Below the pieces are notes generated by a model. It worked only from the letters and a program-made list of their open reading frames with translations, searched no databases and had not been told where the DNA came from. From CAVPCY01 sp963702525 (GTDB lineage Bacteria > Actinomycetota > Coriobacteriia > Anaerosomatales > PHET01): a DNA stretch of 39,737 nucleotides. The translations under genes were made by a program, and so were the position numbers. Of the stretch, positions 24,296 through 33,940 are shown in pieces (position 1 is the stretch's first letter; every line of letters starts with the position of its first letter). The DNA lies in assembly GCA_963702525.1 (NCBI GenBank), contig CAVPCY010000015.1, positions 1 to 39,737 of the forward strand. The letters run 5' to 3'.

Positions 24296-24363
24296 CGCGC
24301 TGAGGGCGATTCTTTGCATCACGATTCGGAATGGCCAGGGCTCGAGTCCCAGAGCCGATCTCT

Positions 24364-27300
24364 CTACAACGCCGCGCGCAGTGCGGCAGCTCGTTCGGCA
24401 TCGGCGAGCGCGTGCGACAGGCGCAACTGCTCTTCAGCGCGCTGGAGGGTGTTGCGAACCCAGCGGAGACTCTTCGAGCCGGTCTGACCGCCAAGACGGC
24501 GCGGTCGAGTTCCGCGAGCGCCCGCTCGTAGTGCGATGGCATCGCGGCCGCCGCGCGTACGCTTTGCTCGAACAGCGCGTCGGCCTCGCCGAGCCGACCT
24601 CGGGCCTGCTCGGCAAGCGCCATCGTGCGCAGGGTCTCCGGCCGCTGCATGCGCCACCCCCGCCGATCCATCCGCCCGAGCACGCGGCGAGCGAGCACGA
24701 AGGCGCCCTCCGCCTCGCCCTCCGCAAGGAGGATCTGAGCTCGCACCAGTTCGGCGGCGAAGTCGAACTCGACCAGGCCGCTGTCCCGGACGAAAGGCAG
24801 CGCCTCTTCGCGCAGCGCCGCGGCGCTGTCAGCGTGGTCACGCAACAGCTCGAGCCGGCACAGGTCCAGCAGCGCCGAGGCGGGCGTGGCGGGGTCGCCA
24901 CCCAGCCGGGCGGCTGCCTCGATCGCCGCACGAAGGTGGAGTTCGGCCGCCTCGTGACGCCCTTGCCATAGCTCGGACGCGCCGATGTTGGCGTAGAACG
25001 TTTCCATGCTGTCGCGGTTCGCGCCGTGCCGCTCGCATCGGGCCAGGGCGGAGAGCCACAGCTCCTCGGCGATGTCGAACTCGCCGACCGCCTCGGCCAG
25101 GTAGCCGATGTTGATCTCAACCGATTCGACGCTCGGTGTGCCCCACCACGCCGCGGCGGCGAACAGGTCGGGCTCGACCATCAGCTCTCGGAGTCTGCTG
25201 CGCGCCGAGCATGTCGTTCGGCCGGCCGACTCACGTTCGACGCTGGGCTGAGCCCGGGCTGGATCGGACAAGCGGTATGCCTCGATCGCCGAACCGAGCG
25301 CAACCACCGTGTCCCTGTGACACCCGAGAACGCTGTTGGTGAGGACCACGTTCAGGTAGCAGCGGGCGAGCAGCTTGGCGTCGTCACTCCTGCGGGCGAG
25401 GGCGACTGCACGGTGCGACCACTCCTTGGCTTCCACAAGGCACCCAGCCTGGCTGAGGGTGAAGCCACCCACACGCAAGACCTCGGCACGAAAGCGCGTT
25501 AGTGGGCGGGGGGCGGCCTCCAATGCGTGCCGCAGCCACCTAGCGCCTTGTTGGGGCTTGAGCGAGGCGTGCCCGATCCAGAACGCGAGTCGTGCCTCCA
25601 GCGGCACCTCGGGCCAGTCCGTTGGAATCGGCGGAAAGCCCGCCGGCAGCGTGCTGGAGTTCGGTATCCGGCGCAGGATGGCAAGCGCGCGTTTGCAGGT
25701 CAGCGCCGCCTCGTCGTCGAGCATCATCTCGTACAGGATCCGCCCCATGCGCTCGAGCACCTGCGCGCGCCAAACGGCCGCTCCGGCGGTGCGGGCCTTG
25801 GTCAGATCGAGTGCCATCCGGTAGAAGCCAAGCGACTCTTGATAGGCGAATGCGGAGGCGAGCTTCTCGGCGGCACGTACGCAGTACGATCGCCCACGCT
25901 CGGTGTCATCGCTCTGCGAGAAGTGGTAGGCGAGCTCCTCGAGTACCGCGTCGAGCTGCTCGGCGTTGCGCTGCTCGATCCAGGTGCCCACCCGCGTCTG
26001 CAGCTTCCGGCGTCGGCTGAACCGCATGCCTTCGTAGGCCGCCTTCTGCACCAAGCCGTGGCTGAAGCGATAGGTCCTGCGGCCAGACCCGACCTCCCGA
26101 ATCATGCCCGTCCGCGTCTGCTCGCACAGCATGGAGTCGACCGAGTCCGCATGGGTGCTTCGGTCGAGTGCGGCGATCTGCTCGGCCGAGAACTCCACAC
26201 CGAAACACGACGCGAGCCGCAGAAGCTCGCGGGCCTGAGGCTCGAGCTGATCGATCCGGTTGCCAAGCAGCCCCTCGAGCCGCCGCGGAACCGCGAGACC
26301 GTCGGCTGCCGTTCGCGCGCCCGGTCGCGCCTGCCGGATCGCATCGACCACGTGCGAGATGAAGAGCGGGTTGCCACCCGCGTTGTCGAGCAGCCGCTCC
26401 ACGTCCGCGCTCACGTGCTGCTCCCGTAGCAGGTCGCGTGCGAGATCCTCGGCCTCGTCTCTCGGCAGCTCGCCCACGGACAGCACGACCGCTCCCTCGA
26501 GCAACTCCGGCCGCCGTCCCTCCTCGCGGCTCGTCATGAGCAGCAGGACGGGCGCTTGCGATGTCGCCGCGGCGAGGCGCTCAATGAGTTCGGCCGAGGA
26601 GGGGTCGGCCCAGTGCACGTCATCGATGAAGAGGAGTCGCGGCTGCTCGGCTGCGGCCGCGTCGACCAGCTCGACGAGCAGTGCCAACAGCAGGCGGCGG
26701 GATGCCTCCGGTGGCAGCGCTCGCGTCGCCTCGGTGGGCGGCATCTCCAAGTCCAGCACGGGGCCGAGCAGAGGTGCTTCCCCCACGCGTGCCGGGGTAA
26801 GCCGGGCCACCGTGGCGTGGACTGCGTTTGCACGGGCGTGCCTGTCGGCGAGCGGATCGTCGCCCAGCAGTTCGCGCAGGATCGGTCGCCATGCGAAGAA
26901 CGGCCTGTTGGTGGTGTGCGTGAACGCAGCCCCCGAGTGGGTCGCCCAGCCTCGCGAAAGCGCGTGGGCGAGCGCCTCCTCGGCAAGGCGCGTCTTCCCA
27001 ACGCCGGGTTCCCCGCGCAGGAGCAGCGTGCGCGTCGCGGTGCCTCTCGGCGGCCTCGAGTGCGCGGTCGATCGCGGCCATCTCACTGGCGCGTCCCACC
27101 AGTTCGGCGCCCACCGTTGCGCGTGGTGCCACCGGTGTGGCCTCCCGGCCCAGCACGGCCGCTCGCTGGGGGCCGCGCTTGCCCTTCAGCTTCAGCGTGC
27201 GAGCCTGGGTCGCGCGTGACGCGAGCGAGACCTGCTCGGCGGTGTCTGCAGCGACGAGCGTCTCACCCGGCGAGGCGGCAGACATCAGCCGAGCCGCTAG

Positions 27301-28428
27301 GTTCACCGTGTCGCCGAGGATGGTGTACTGGCGCCGCCACTCGGTGCCGATCTCACCTGCGAACACGTGCCCGTGCGCGACTCCGATGCGCAGGCCACGT
27401 CGCGGCTCCGCATCCTGGGCCCGCTGCGCGAAGTGCAGCGAGTTGGCGAGATCGTGCTCGTGGGCGACGGGCGCGCCGAAGGCCAGAAGCAGCGTGGGTC
27501 CGTCGGTCGAGATGTCAGTGGAGATGAGGCTCCCGCCGAGCTCCTCGGCGAGCGCGCAGATGCGCGTTGCGGCCCCGGCGATCTCGATCGCAGACACGTC
27601 TCCGGCTCTCCGCCAAGGATGGCGTCGCTCGTGCCGGGCATGCCCACGAAGGCGACGCTCACCGGGCGGTGCGACTCCTCGACCGCCAGCGCGCCGCCGG
27701 CCGCGGAGGTTCGGGTCTGCGGTGGGACGAAGGGGCGCAGTAGCTCCGGGTCGCAGCCGTCGCGGTGGCTCGGCGTCAGCGCGGGCGTGCCGGACCGGGG
27801 TCGTACCCGTCCAGCCGGAAGAACTCGCCCCGCGACTCGAGGTCGACCTGGGTCGCCCAGTGAATCGACTACCGATGCGGTCACGACCAGCTCTCCGGCG
27901 GCCGCCGCCTTCTCGGCGCGCGCGGTCGTATCCGCGTCGGCACCCAGCAGAAGGACGTCGCACTTGTTCGCGCCGATGCGCGTGAGCAGGAAGTCGCCCG
28001 AGTGAGCGCCGGCGCTCACCGCAAGGCGCACGCTTCGCTTGCCGAAGCGGATCGAGGGCGACGCATCGACCCACCGGAGCACGGCTCAGCAGTGAGGCGA
28101 CCGCACGCTCGGCGTGCGCCGGACCGGTGTAGAGCACGAGCATCGCGTCCCCACCGAAGACGACGACGTCCCCGCCCCATGCGCGGCACTCGGCGAGCAG
28201 GGGGGCGAACAGCCCGTGCAGGATGTCGGACAGCCACTCGGAGCCTTCGTCGCCCGCATGCGACAGACGCTCGGTGAGCGGCGTGAATCCGGAGACGTCG
28301 AGCATCGCGAGTGTTCCGGTGACCGGCTCCACCCAGTTCGCGGCTTCGCTCGGGTGGCGTGCGAGTGCACGTTGCAGCACCCATGGCACGTAGGCTGACG
28401 CGTCCAACGTCCGGATTGCGCGAGCCAC
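24364..28428 (-). CDS. Soluble-adenylyl-cyclase-like protein: two cyclase domains, AAA ATPase and helical repeats (about six frameshifts)
   Basis: The corrected protein has about 1350 residues. Domain C1 (about 35-125) has metal-site aspartates in MLDVSGFTPLTERL and FGGDAMLVLY. The first-aspartate motif is missing in domain C2 (VSVAFVGMPGTS), but C2 holds the catalytic RIGVAHGHVFAGEIG and YTILGDTVNLAARL, with its Asn and Arg. A split active site like that of mammalian soluble adenylyl cyclase is thus suggested. Next comes an AAA_16-type ATPase: Walker A GEPGVGKTR, Walker B LLFIDDVHWADPSSAE. Then 600 residues of TPR-like helical repeats follow. Breaks lie near 28085, 27855, 27785, 27605, 27050 and 24490. 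GTG 28428 is preferred as start. A role in cAMP signalling is inferred. Confidence 0.75.
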
Positions 28429-28516
28429 CAGTCCCCCCGACGGCCTTGCTTCCCGAATGAGGACATTCCCTGCGTCGGGCGGACGCAGACGCCGTCGGGG
28501 TTGTGTAGGTTCTTTC

Positions 28517-28576
28517 GTGGAAACTGCTTGACAAACCAGTTTCCACAGTGGAAACTGCGATGCACAGAGAGTTTCC
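28517..28576. promoter_or_regulatory. TetR operator region: repeated GGAAAC half-sites
   Basis: GTGGAAACTG-N10-CAGTTTCCAC (28517-28546) is a perfect 10-bp inverted repeat with TTGACA inside the spacer (28528-28533). A third GTGGAAACTG copy lies at 28548-28557 and a GTTTCC half-site at 28571-28576. The array lies between the cyclase gene and the divergent TetR gene, and its motif recurs downstream of that TetR. Confidence 0.7.
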
Positions 28577-28621
28577 GTACCGGCACAGGGCCGGCACCGA
28601 GTCACCGGGAGTCGCGTACCG

Positions 28622-29158
28622 ATGAGCACCAAGCAGCAGATCGCCGAGGTCTTCGAGCAGTTGGTCGGCCGAGTGGGCTATGACAAGGCCACGCTCGACG
28701 ACGTCGCTCGTGAGATGCACATCTCGAAGAAGACGATCTACGTGCACTACGACAGCAAGCGCGAGATCTACGCACACATCGTCGCCGGACAGGCGGCACG
28801 CGAGAAGATGCGGCTCGCGGCGTCCGTGGCCACGCTGCCAACCTACGCCGCGAGAGTGGAGGCGGTGGTGGGATTCGTGCTGGGTTCGGCGCGTGCGCAC
28901 ATCAACGAGACCGGTCGCGACGAGTGGATGCGCGAGTACGAGGTCGCTGCGGACGCGTTTCGCCAGGCCAACGGCGAGCTGCTGCGCGAGCTCATCGCCG
29001 CCGGCATCGAGGCCGGGGAGTTCTCGGCAGGCGACCCGGTCTTCATCGAGCGCATGGTCGCGGCGATGGTGCTCGACTACGTCGTGATGGTGAACGAGGA
29101 CCCGACGATCGATCACGACGCCGAGCTTCTCGCCCGCATCCTGAAGTTCTTGCAGTAG
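28622..29158 (+). CDS. TetR/AcrR-family transcriptional regulator
   Basis: The protein has 178 residues. An N-terminal helix-turn-helix reads IAEVFEQLVGRVGYDKATLD, then DVAREMHISKKTIYVHYDSK, followed by a helical ligand-binding domain of about 125 residues. ATG 28622 has GGGAG 9 nt upstream. GGAAAC repeats both upstream (28517-28576) and downstream (29207-29235) suggest it controls itself, the divergent cyclase gene and the following membrane gene. The inducer is unknown. Confidence 0.9.
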   Translation: MSTKQQIAEVFEQLVGRVGYDKATLDDVAREMHISKKTIYVHYDSKREIYAHIVAGQAAREKMRLAASVATLPTYAARVEAVVGFVLGSARAHINETGRDEWMREYEVAADAFRQANGELLRELIAAGIEAGEFSAGDPVFIERMVAAMVLDYVVMVNEDPTIDHDAELLARILKFLQ

Positions 29159-29206
29159 GTACCACAGGGCGTTCGGGACGTCCCGGCCGCCCTTTGTTCG
29201 GCCCAA

Positions 29207-29235
29207 TGGAAACTGGGAAACCATACGGGTTTCCA
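29207..29235. promoter_or_regulatory. Second TetR operator, GGAAAC/GTTTCC
   Basis: TGGAAAC (29207-29213) and GTTTCCA (29229-29235) form an inverted repeat around an inner GGAAACC-N5-GGTTTCC (29216-29222 and 29228-29234). The half-sites are the same as those upstream of the TetR gene. It precedes the small membrane gene starting at 29255. Confidence 0.65.
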
Positions 29236-29254
29236 CGAAGGAGGAGGAAGGACG

Positions 29255-29566
29255 ATGAAAGGAATCGCAATCGCAGGGCAGACCGCGGGCGAGGCGGCGT
29301 GGTCGATCTTCATGTTCGCGCTCTCGGTGGTGGTCACGGCGGCCTTCGGCTACGCGCTGATCACCGATCCCGGCCGGCTCAACGAGGTGTGGGCATGGAC
29401 GCGCTCGCTGCCGCTGGTGGTCCAGCTGGTGTTGTGGCTGCTGTTCCTGCCGTGGATGATCGCGCTGTGGATCTGGACACTGCCGTGGGCGATGCCGATC
29501 CGCCTGGTGCTCGTGATGGGCACGCTCGGCTTCACGCTGTGGCTGCTGTTTCCCTGGAAGGCGTGA
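29255..29566 (+). CDS. Small membrane protein, probable TetR target
   Basis: The protein has 103 residues and is mostly hydrophobic, with three predicted spans: AAWSIFMFALSVVVTAAFGY, LPLVVQLVLWLLFLPWMIAL and IRLVLVMGTLGFTLWLLF. It is rich in tryptophan. No family recognised. ATG 29255 has GGAGGAGGAAGG upstream, a strong ribosome-binding site. The GGAAAC dyad directly before it suggests TetR control. Small hydrophobic proteins in such settings are often efflux or stress components, but no evidence specifies this one. Confidence 0.7.
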   Translation: MKGIAIAGQTAGEAAWSIFMFALSVVVTAAFGYALITDPGRLNEVWAWTRSLPLVVQLVLWLLFLPWMIALWIWTLPWAMPIRLVLVMGTLGFTLWLLFPWKA

Positions 29567-29609
29567 TCGACGATGGCCGAGATCGCGTTCTCGGCGAGCC
29601 GACTGTCAC

Positions 29610-30212
29610 TCACTCTGCGGAAGACCCTTGGCGAGCGGAGTCGCGGTGCGCTCCGTACCCGTCGAGTAGCACGCGCACCGTGCGCTCGAAGGATTCCTCG
29701 GTGAACTCGACGTTCGGGACGCCGTCGCCGCCGATCGTAGGGTAGTTGGTGGTCAGCAGCGCATGTCCGAACGACAGCGCGAAGACCGCCTCGAAGAGCT
29801 GGCTGGCGTCACGGTCGGCGAAGCCCTGTGCGACGAGGTAGCGCAGCGGACCGTCGATGTACATCGCAGTTGCCTCCGGTGACGAGGGCGGGTGGTCGAT
29901 CATGTGGGGCAGCACGTTGGGGTGGGCGACGAGCGCGCGCCGAAAGCCGCACACCGCGGCGGTCACCACGTCGCGCCATTCGCCCGAGGCCGGCGGTTGC
30001 TCGGGTCCCTGCTGCGTGAGCGCCAGCTCGACCACACCGTCGAGGACTGCCTGCTTGTTGGGCACGTGGTGGTAGAGCGACATCGCTTCGACGCCCAGTT
30101 CGCGCGCGAGGTGGCGCATCGACAGGGCATCGGTGCCCCCGGCGTCGATGATGGCTAGGGCCGCCGAGAAGATCTCGGGCTTGGTAAGCGGGGTGGAGCG
30201 CTTGGCCGTCAT
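29610..30212 (-). CDS. TetR-family transcriptional regulator
   Basis: The protein has 200 residues. The DNA-binding domain reads FSAALAIIDAGGTDALSMRH, then LARELGVEAMSLYHHVPNKQ, typical of the TetR class with a TetR_C-type ligand domain (ALVAHPNVLPHMIDHPP and AVFALSFGHALLTTN). ATG 30212 lies beside a promoter region with dense inverted repeats shared with the divergent SRPBCC gene. It probably represses that gene and itself. Intact frame. Confidence 0.88.
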   Translation of the reverse strand: MTAKRSTPLTKPEIFSAALAIIDAGGTDALSMRHLARELGVEAMSLYHHVPNKQAVLDGVVELALTQQGPEQPPASGEWRDVVTAAVCGFRRALVAHPNVLPHMIDHPPSSPEATAMYIDGPLRYLVAQGFADRDASQLFEAVFALSFGHALLTTNYPTIGGDGVPNVEFTEESFERTVRVLLDGYGAHRDSARQGSSAE

Positions 30213-30238
30213 CTCTGCAACTTTCTTGAGATCGGGGA

Positions 30239-30267
30239 TTGACCCTTACACTGTACGGTGATATACC
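30239..30267 (+). promoter_or_regulatory. Sigma-70-like promoter of the SRPBCC gene
   Basis: TTGACC (30239-30244), a 17-base spacer and TATACC (30262-30267) make the clearest vegetative promoter in the window. It lies 58 bases before ATG 30325 and overlaps the TetR operator candidates. Confidence 0.6.
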
Positions 30268-30301
30268 TTACGTCGTAAGACGTACAGCGTAAGGTTATCA
30301 C
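30251..30301. promoter_or_regulatory. Nested TetR operators
   Basis: CTTACG-T-CGTAAG (30267-30279) is a perfect palindrome. GTGATA-N2-CCTTACG (30258-30272) is mirrored by CGTAAGG-N1-TATCAC (30288-30301), and CTGTAC (30251-30256) by GTACAG (30282-30287). These nested dyads cover the -10 element of the promoter, a typical TetR-repression layout. Confidence 0.6.
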
Positions 30302-30324
30302 GCATCAGGTGAAGGGACAAGACG

Positions 30325-31029
30325 ATGGGCGAGACGGTTCTCTCGGTGGCCAAGTGGATCGCGATCGTGATCGGTGTGCTGATTGTGGTGTTGGTGCTGG
30401 GTTTCGCGTTGGTGCCGCCGGCGACTCGCTGGTTCACCGACGGCTGGGGCGCGACGAAGGACGAGCGTGCCGCGGCGCTGCCCGGCGACGACCTGTTTCC
30501 CGCGAACCGCGAGATCTCGACCAAGGCCGTCACCATCGCTGCGCCCCACGAGACCGTCTATGCGCTCGTGCAGCAGATGGGTCAGCATCGCGCAGGCTGG
30601 TACGGCTGGGACTGGTTCTACAACGCGACCAACTCGTCCGACTTCGTCGACGGCCACTACTCGACGCGGATCGTGCCCAAGCTCCAAGGCGTGAAGGTGG
30701 GCGACCAGATCAACATCAACGACATGATCGCCTACACGGTCATGACCGCCGAGCCGGGCAAGGCCTTCGTAATGTCCGCAGGCAGTCTGGACGCCGCCGA
30801 CCTACCGATGCGCTCAATGCCCGAGACCTGGACCGAGAACTCGATGGCGTTCGTCATGCGCCCCACCGATGACGGCGGCACGCGGCTGATCTTGCGCATG
30901 CGCGCCGACGGCTCGGAGACCGGCTTCGCACGGTGGATCTGGAACGGGCCGCTCAACTTCGGCGGGGCGCTCTTCAGCCACAAGACACTCGTTGGCATCA
31001 AGCGGGTCGCAGAGGCGCTGCAGCAGTAG
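30325..31029 (+). CDS. Membrane-anchored SRPBCC-family protein
   Basis: The protein has 234 residues. An N-terminal span (about residues 8-28, AKWIAIVIGVLIVVLVLGFA) is followed by an SRPBCC-like domain from about residue 65: TKAVTIAAPHETVYALVQQM, then WYGWDWFYNATNSSDF, later GGTRLILRMRADGSETGF. Such proteins bind hydrophobic ligands. ATG 30325 has GAAGGG 8 nt upstream. It is divergent from a TetR gene whose operators overlap its promoter, so it is likely induced by the ligand of that TetR. Function unknown. Confidence 0.75.
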   Translation: MGETVLSVAKWIAIVIGVLIVVLVLGFALVPPATRWFTDGWGATKDERAAALPGDDLFPANREISTKAVTIAAPHETVYALVQQMGQHRAGWYGWDWFYNATNSSDFVDGHYSTRIVPKLQGVKVGDQININDMIAYTVMTAEPGKAFVMSAGSLDAADLPMRSMPETWTENSMAFVMRPTDDGGTRLILRMRADGSETGFARWIWNGPLNFGGALFSHKTLVGIKRVAEALQQ

Positions 31030-31051
31030 CGGTGGAGTTCGCCCAGGTTGT

Positions 31052-31069
31052 CTGGGGCTGACGCCCCGG
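31052..31069 (+). terminator. Weak hairpin after the SRPBCC gene
   Basis: CTGGGGC-TGAC-GCCCCGG forms seven pairs, including one G-U, about 23 bases after the stop at 31029. No T-run follows, so termination is uncertain. Confidence 0.35.
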
Positions 31070-31073
31070 CGAT

Positions 31074-31102
31074 GATAGGGTATCCATCTGGTGAACCCTA
31101 TC
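31074..31102. promoter_or_regulatory. Inverted repeat upstream of the P-type ATPase
   Basis: GATAGGGT (31074-31081), 13 bases and ACCCTATC (31095-31102) form a perfect 8-bp inverted repeat, centres 21 bases apart, 16 bases before GTG 31119. It is probably an operator for an unidentified regulator. Confidence 0.5.
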
Positions 31103-31118
31103 GAGAGGCCGATCCGCC

Positions 31119-33864
31119 GTGACCGACCCCGCCGTCCCCGCCCGTTCACCCGAGCTCGCGCCTTCGCCCGTAGCGTGGCACGCGCTCTCGCCCGAACAGG
31201 CTGCCGAGAAGCTCTCGACCTCACCCGCGAGCGGCCTCACGTCCGAGGAGGCCGCTCGTAGGCTGCTCGAGGACGGCCCCAACGCCCTCGAGGCCGAGGC
31301 GGGCACCTCGATCGGGCAGGCTCGTCCTCGAGCAGGTCGCCAACCCGATGGTGTACCTGCTTGCGGGCGCCGCCGTAGTGTCGCTGTTCGCGAAAGACGT
31401 CTTCGACGCGGTCGTCATCGCGCTCATCGTCGTCGCCAACGTCATCATCGGCGTGTGGCAGGAGTACCGAGCCGAGACCGCGCTCGACGCGCTCAAGCGG
31501 CTTTCGAGCCCCCGAGCGCGAGTCCTGCGCGACGGCGAGCTGCGGGTGATCGACGCCACAGAGGTCGTCGTGGGCGACGTGCTGGTGATCGAGACCGGCG
31601 ACAGGGTCGCGGCCGATGCGCGGCTGCTCACCGAGTCGGACCTGCGCATCGACGAGTCGGCGCTCACCGGCGAGTCCGAACCGGTCGAGAAGGAGCTCGC
31701 CGAGCTCCCAGCGGACACCGTGCTCGCCGACCGCACGTGTGTCGTCTTCTCGTCCACGCCTGTGGTGGCGGGACGGGCGACCGCGGCGGTGACCGCCACC
31801 GGCATGGACACGGTCGTGGGCGAGATCGCTGGCGAAGTGAGGGCGACCGGTCGGCAGGAGACGCCGCTTCAGAGGCGTTTGGCGAGGCTTTCCACGCGCC
31901 TCGGGGTCCTGTCTGTCGTTGCGGCCGCGATCATCTTCATCTTGGGCGTGGCGCGTGGCGAGGCCGTCGTCGACATGCTGCTGTTCGCCGTGGCCGCGGC
32001 GGTCTCGGCGATCCCAGAGGGTCTGCCCACCGCGGTGAGCGTATCGCTTGCGCTCGGCGTCCAGAGAATGGCCAAGCGCCGGGCGCTTGTGAGGCGGATC
32101 TCCGCCGTCGAGACGCTGGGCGGCTGCACCGTCGTGTGTACCGACAAGACCGGTACGCTCACACGCAACGAGATGACAGTCACGCGACTGTGGGCGGGCG
32201 GCGAGCGCTTCGATGTGACCGGCGACGGCTATTCGCCCGAGGGCGACATCGTCCCGGACCCCGACCAGACCGAGGTGGTCTGGTCCGACGTCGAGCTTCT
32301 GCTCGAGGTGGGGTGCACCGCGAACAACGCGTTGCTCGAGGAGGACGAGGACGGCCGATGGCGCATCGAGGGAAACCCGACCGACGGCGCGGTGCTCGTC
32401 GCCGCGACGAAGGCGGGGGTCTTCTCGGGAGGCGCGCACTGCGACGCCGCTCGCATCGATGAGATCCCGTTCTCGAGCTCGTTCAAATACATGGCGACGC
32501 TCGACGCGCGCGAGGGGGGCGCTCGCCGCCTGCACGTCAAGGGCGCGCCCGACCGCGTGCTTGGCTACTGCGACCGAATGCTGCTCGACGGCGAGGTCGT
32601 CGAGCTCACCGAGGAACGCCGAGCGGCGGTACACCAGGCGCAGGACGACTTCGCGGACGACGCCCTTCGCGTGATCGCGGCCGCGTACCGCGAGATGATG
32701 CCGGACACCGCCGAGGCGGACCGCTCCGATGCCGAGCACGGCTGCATCTTCGCCGGTCTGTGGGGGCTCATGGACCCGCCGCGAACCGAAGCCGCGCAGG
32801 CCGTCGCCGCTGCCCAGCGGGCCGGCATCACGGTCAAGATGATCACCGGCGACCACGCGTCGACCGGCTCGGCTATTGCGAGGCGTGTGGGAATCCTGCC
32901 CGACGACGCGCCCGCCACCGCGGTGGTCACCGGAGCGGAGCTCGACCTGCTCGACGACGCCGTGCTCAAGGACCGCGTGCGCGAGATCGCGGTCTTCTCC
33001 CGAGTCGAGCCGCGCCACAAGCTGCGCATCGTCGAGGCGCTGCAGGAGCTGGGCGAGGTCGTGTCGATGACGGGCGACGGGGTCAACGATGCGCCAGCGC
33101 TCAAACGCGCCGACATCGGTGTGGCGATGGGCATCACCGGTACGGAGGTCTCGAAGGAGGCCGCCGACATGGTGCTCGCCGACGACGACTTCGCCACGAT
33201 CGTCTCGGCGGTCGAAGAGGGGCGCGTCATCTACGGCAATCTCCAGCGAGTGGTGGCGTTTCTCGTCATGGTGGCCCTGGGACAGGTCGTGGCGATTGCG
33301 GCGAGCCTGGTACTGGGCTGGCCACTGCCCATCACGCCGGTGATGGTGCTGTGGGCGAACCTTGTGGTGGCAAGCACGCTGACTATCCCGCTGGGCATCG
33401 AGCCCAAACACGACAACGTGTTAGCCGAGCCGCCCCGCAGTCCCTCGGCAGACATCATCGACCGCCGCGCGAGCTGGCGTATCGGGACCGGGGCCGCGCT
33501 CAAGGCGATCGGCATGCTTGCGGTCTTCGGCTACTACCTGCAAGACGCCAGCGTCGCCCATGCCCAGACCATGGCGTTCACCACGCTTGTCGCCTTCGAG
33601 TGGGCCCAAGCGATCGGCTGCCGCTCGTGGAACGTACCCGTCAGGCGGCTGGGCTTCTTCACCAACCGGAGTCTGGTGGTAGGGCTGCTCGGCGGTGTCG
33701 CGCTGCAGTGGATCGCGGTCTCGAGCCCTACTGCCGAGCGGATCATCGGTACCGACCCGCTCGGGCCGGCCGAGTGGGCGGTCGCGGTCGCTGTGGGTGC
33801 GACGGGGCTGGTCCTCTCGGCGGTCATGACCGCGGTCGAAGCCCGAAGGAGGCGCACCACATGA
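31119..33864 (+). CDS. Cation-transporting P2-type ATPase (one frameshift near 31318)
   Basis: The corrected length is about 914 residues. The N-terminal cation-ATPase domain is at HALSPEQAAEKLSTSPASGL. After the break come LVLEQVANPMVYLLAGAAV, the actuator TGES loop (DESALTGESEPVEK), the M4 motif AAVSAIPEGLP, the phosphorylation site CTDKTGTLTRNEM, KGAPDRVLGYC, and the hinge MTGDGVNDAPALKRADIGVA. The PEGLP motif and sequence resemble Ca2+ (SERCA/PMR1-like) pumps. The ion is predicted, not proven. One extra base near 31318 splits the frame. Six C-terminal spans follow, and the gene ends before a strong hairpin. Confidence 0.93.
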
Positions 33865-33905
33865 CGCAGCCGAACCTCAGGGTCGCCTAGCACCAGGGCG
33901 TTCGC

Positions 33906-33934
33906 GACTGAGCGCACGGTGGTAGCGCTCAGTC
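33906..33934. terminator. Strong bidirectional terminator hairpin
   Basis: GACTGAGCGC-N9-GCGCTCAGTC is a perfect 10-bp stem between the convergent ATPase gene (stop 33864) and MBL gene (stop 33941). It could terminate in both directions. No long T-run is present. Confidence 0.65.
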
Positions 33935-33940
33935 GGCGCT

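Noticed and set aside
24300..24363. A tRNA T-arm-like string (ggctcgagtccc) between convergent genes
   Set aside because: No acceptor stem, anticodon arm or full 70-base cloverleaf can be drawn around it.
31237..33411. A 724-codon minus-strand open frame opposite the P-type ATPase
   Set aside because: The plus strand carries every P-ATPase motif. The antisense frame is an artefact of high GC at third positions.
92..33864. Programmed ribosomal frameshifting as an explanation for the broken genes
   Set aside because: No slippery heptamer of the X XXY YYZ type is seen at the sites checked, and shifts occur in both directions in unrelated genes, some several times in one gene.
33861..33890. A nine-codon frame overlapping the ATPase stop (ATGA)
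   Set aside because: Overlap alone is weak evidence for so short a peptide; no conserved features are visible.
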